Source: Clostridia bacterium
GTDB lineage: Bacteria > Bacillota > Clostridia > Oscillospirales > Acutalibacteraceae
Direction: 5' to 3'
Assembly (NCBI GenBank): GCA_900764115.1
Contig: CAAFMR010000405.1
Coordinates: forward strand, 1-6,206
DNA: 6,206 nucleotides
Numbering within the stretch: position 1 is the first letter of the stretch; each line of letters starts with the position of its first letter. Below, one piece after another: positions 5,451 to 6,206 of the stretch. Position numbers and translations under genes: made by a program. The notes below the pieces were generated by a model. That model made no database searches, was not told where the DNA came from, and saw only the letters and a list, made by a program, of their open reading frames with translations.

Positions 5451-6206
5451 TATTCCGTTTGTTCCGGCTGCTCCGGCTCCGGTGTTGGCTCCGGCTGAGG
5501 TTCCGGCTCCGGCTGAGGTTCCGGCTCCGGCTGCGTCGGCTCCGGCGCCGCCGTGGTGGTCGTGGTGGTGGTTGCCGCTGCGGTCGTGGTGGTCGTAGTG
5601 GTTGCCCGCCGGGTTGTGGTGGTCGTGGTGGCAGGCGCGGTCCCGTCGGGATCCGTCGGCTCCGGCTCGATCACCGTGGGCAGCGTGGTGGTCGTCGTGC
5701 TGGCCGTGGTGGTATACCGCCGCTCAGCAATCGTATAATCGGTCTGTGTATAATAGGGATGCAGCTCCAGATTCTGGTTCTGATACCAGGCGCGGGGCAT
5801 GATCACATCCTCGTTGCGGTTGATGGCGGTGGTGTCCACCACCGCCGATTCATCGCTGCGCACCTTGCGGGCAATCACCATCAGCCGCCCGTCGTGGAGC
5901 TTGGAGGAGCTGTATGCCGTGCAGGTGGACAGCACCAGCAGCTGATCGCCGGACTGGACATCCACCGGATAGTCAAACAGCGACCGCGCCCGCAGAGCGT
6001 CCACATGCTCCATAAACGTCCCATTGGTGGCAAAATAGGTCTGGCGGCAATCGTAATACCACTGATTGCCCTCCTCCTCATCGGACAGCACCACCGCAAA
6101 AACCTTATATTCGCTCTTTTCATAGAGGGTGCTGAGGGTCAGCGTTGCCGCCGCCCGGGCGTTCTGCAGGCTGCCGATGAGCTTATTCAGCCCCGCAAAC
6201 ATCGGC
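5450..6206 (-). CDS. srtB: Class B sortase, C-terminal part with Thr-rich and Pro/Glu-rich tail (5' end outside window)
   Basis: About 251 codons ending at TAA 5450; the frame stays open past the right edge. The Met at 6202 is internal: PMFAGLNKL fits the segment just after the catalytic His motif (YGHxM...MF) of class B sortases. The signal/membrane anchor and His should therefore lie beyond 6206. Sortases are membrane-anchored cysteine transpeptidases acting outside the cell, joining surface proteins to the wall or to each other. Visible parts: VFAVVLS strand, RSLFDYPVDVQSGDQLLVLSTC with nucleophile Cys (codon 5923-5921), and the conserved Arg in GRLMVIAR. The domain ends near the codon at 5860. 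What follows is unusual: about 135 extra residues, first without clear motif, then Thr runs, then PEPEPQ repeats to the end. No second membrane helix or LPxTG-like sorting signal is seen in the tail. The fused gene two positions downstream carries a related fold and a similar tail. Symbol given at family level only. Confidence 0.85.
   Translation of the reverse strand, partial: PMFAGLNKLIGSLQNARAAATLTLSTLYEKSEYKVFAVVLSDEEEGNQWYYDCRQTYFATNGTFMEHVDALRARSLFDYPVDVQSGDQLLVLSTCTAYSSSKLHDGRLMVIARKVRSDESAVVDTTAINRNEDVIMPRAWYQNQNLELHPYYTQTDYTIAERRYTTTASTTTTTLPTVIEPEPTDPDGTAPATTTTTTRRATTTTTTTAAATTTTTTTAAPEPTQPEPEPQPEPEPQPEPTPEPEQPEQTE
5495..5530 (-). repeat. Two perfect 18-bp tandem repeats coding PEPEPQ
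   Basis: The plus-strand unit ctgaggttccggctccgg occurs at 5495-5512 and again at 5513-5530, with degenerate Pro/Glu-coding copies on both sides (5461-5494 and 5531-5545). On the minus strand it encodes the PEPEPQ repeats of the sortase tail. The in-frame, period-18 unit could change copy number without breaking the gene. Confidence 0.85.
5546..5632 (-). repeat. Imperfect 30-bp repeat coding ATTTTTTTAA-like units
   Basis: Encodes three Thr runs (6, 7 and 7 Thr) separated by RRA, AAA and AAP, a period of 10 residues or 30 bp. It lies in the sortase tail ahead of the Pro/Glu part. A fourth, shorter Thr stretch (TTTASTTTTT) lies at about 5684-5713. Thr-rich then Pro-rich order is typical of wall-spanning stalks in surface proteins; that role is inferred. 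Confidence 0.8.

Noticed and set aside
5546..5632. CRISPR-like or other non-coding repeat array
   Set aside because: The repeats are in frame, contiguous and without spacers, and encode a Thr-rich tail.
5450..6202. Complete small protein starting at Met 6202
   Set aside because: The frame stays open beyond the right edge, and the residues after this Met match the interior of a class B sortase, so the Met is internal.

Overview
The window is about two-thirds G+C by eye and carries six genes, all on the minus strand. They are packed head to tail with gaps of 13-56 bp and one 4-bp overlap, so they read as one operon-like block transcribed from high to low coordinates. Class B sortases, Thr/Pro/Glu-rich extracellular tails, a rhodanese-less ThiI and a ruvC-ruvA pair point to a monoderm member of the Bacillota. 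A high-GC Clostridia/Oscillospirales gut-type bacterium is the best guess, inferred from gene content only.

Layout in order of transcription. (1) 6206-5450: 3' part of a class B sortase with its catalytic LSTC cysteine and an unusual Thr-rich then Pro/Glu-rich tail; its 5' part, including the expected His, lies outside the window. (2) 5431-4253: thiI, the tRNA 4-thiouridine / thiazole sulfur-transfer enzyme. (3) 4196-2295: the most unusual gene, a 633-aa protein. It joins a CinA-type NMN deamidase module (without the usual N-terminal MoCF domain) to one membrane helix, then a class B sortase fold, then a Thr-rich tail. The deamidase motifs look intact, but the sortase fold has lost both catalytic His and Cys. 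(4) 2298-1783: ruvC. (5) 1739-1134: ruvA. (6) 1120-1: 5' 373 codons of a BaiN/RdsA (HI0933/YhiN) family flavoprotein that runs off the left edge.

How they may work together. ThiI (tRNA thiolation), RuvC/RuvA (Holliday-junction processing) and the flavoprotein are housekeeping functions in the cytoplasm. The sortase and the sortase-like half of the fusion face outside. The fusion therefore links a cytoplasmic NMN-recycling enzyme to an extracellular pseudo-sortase. NMN is the by-product of NAD-dependent DNA ligase, so sharing an operon with recombination genes makes metabolic sense. The role of the exported half is unknown. No promoter, terminator, RNA gene, mobile element or CRISPR was seen. 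No gene-free stretch exceeds 56 bp, and no coding capacity is assigned to the plus strand.
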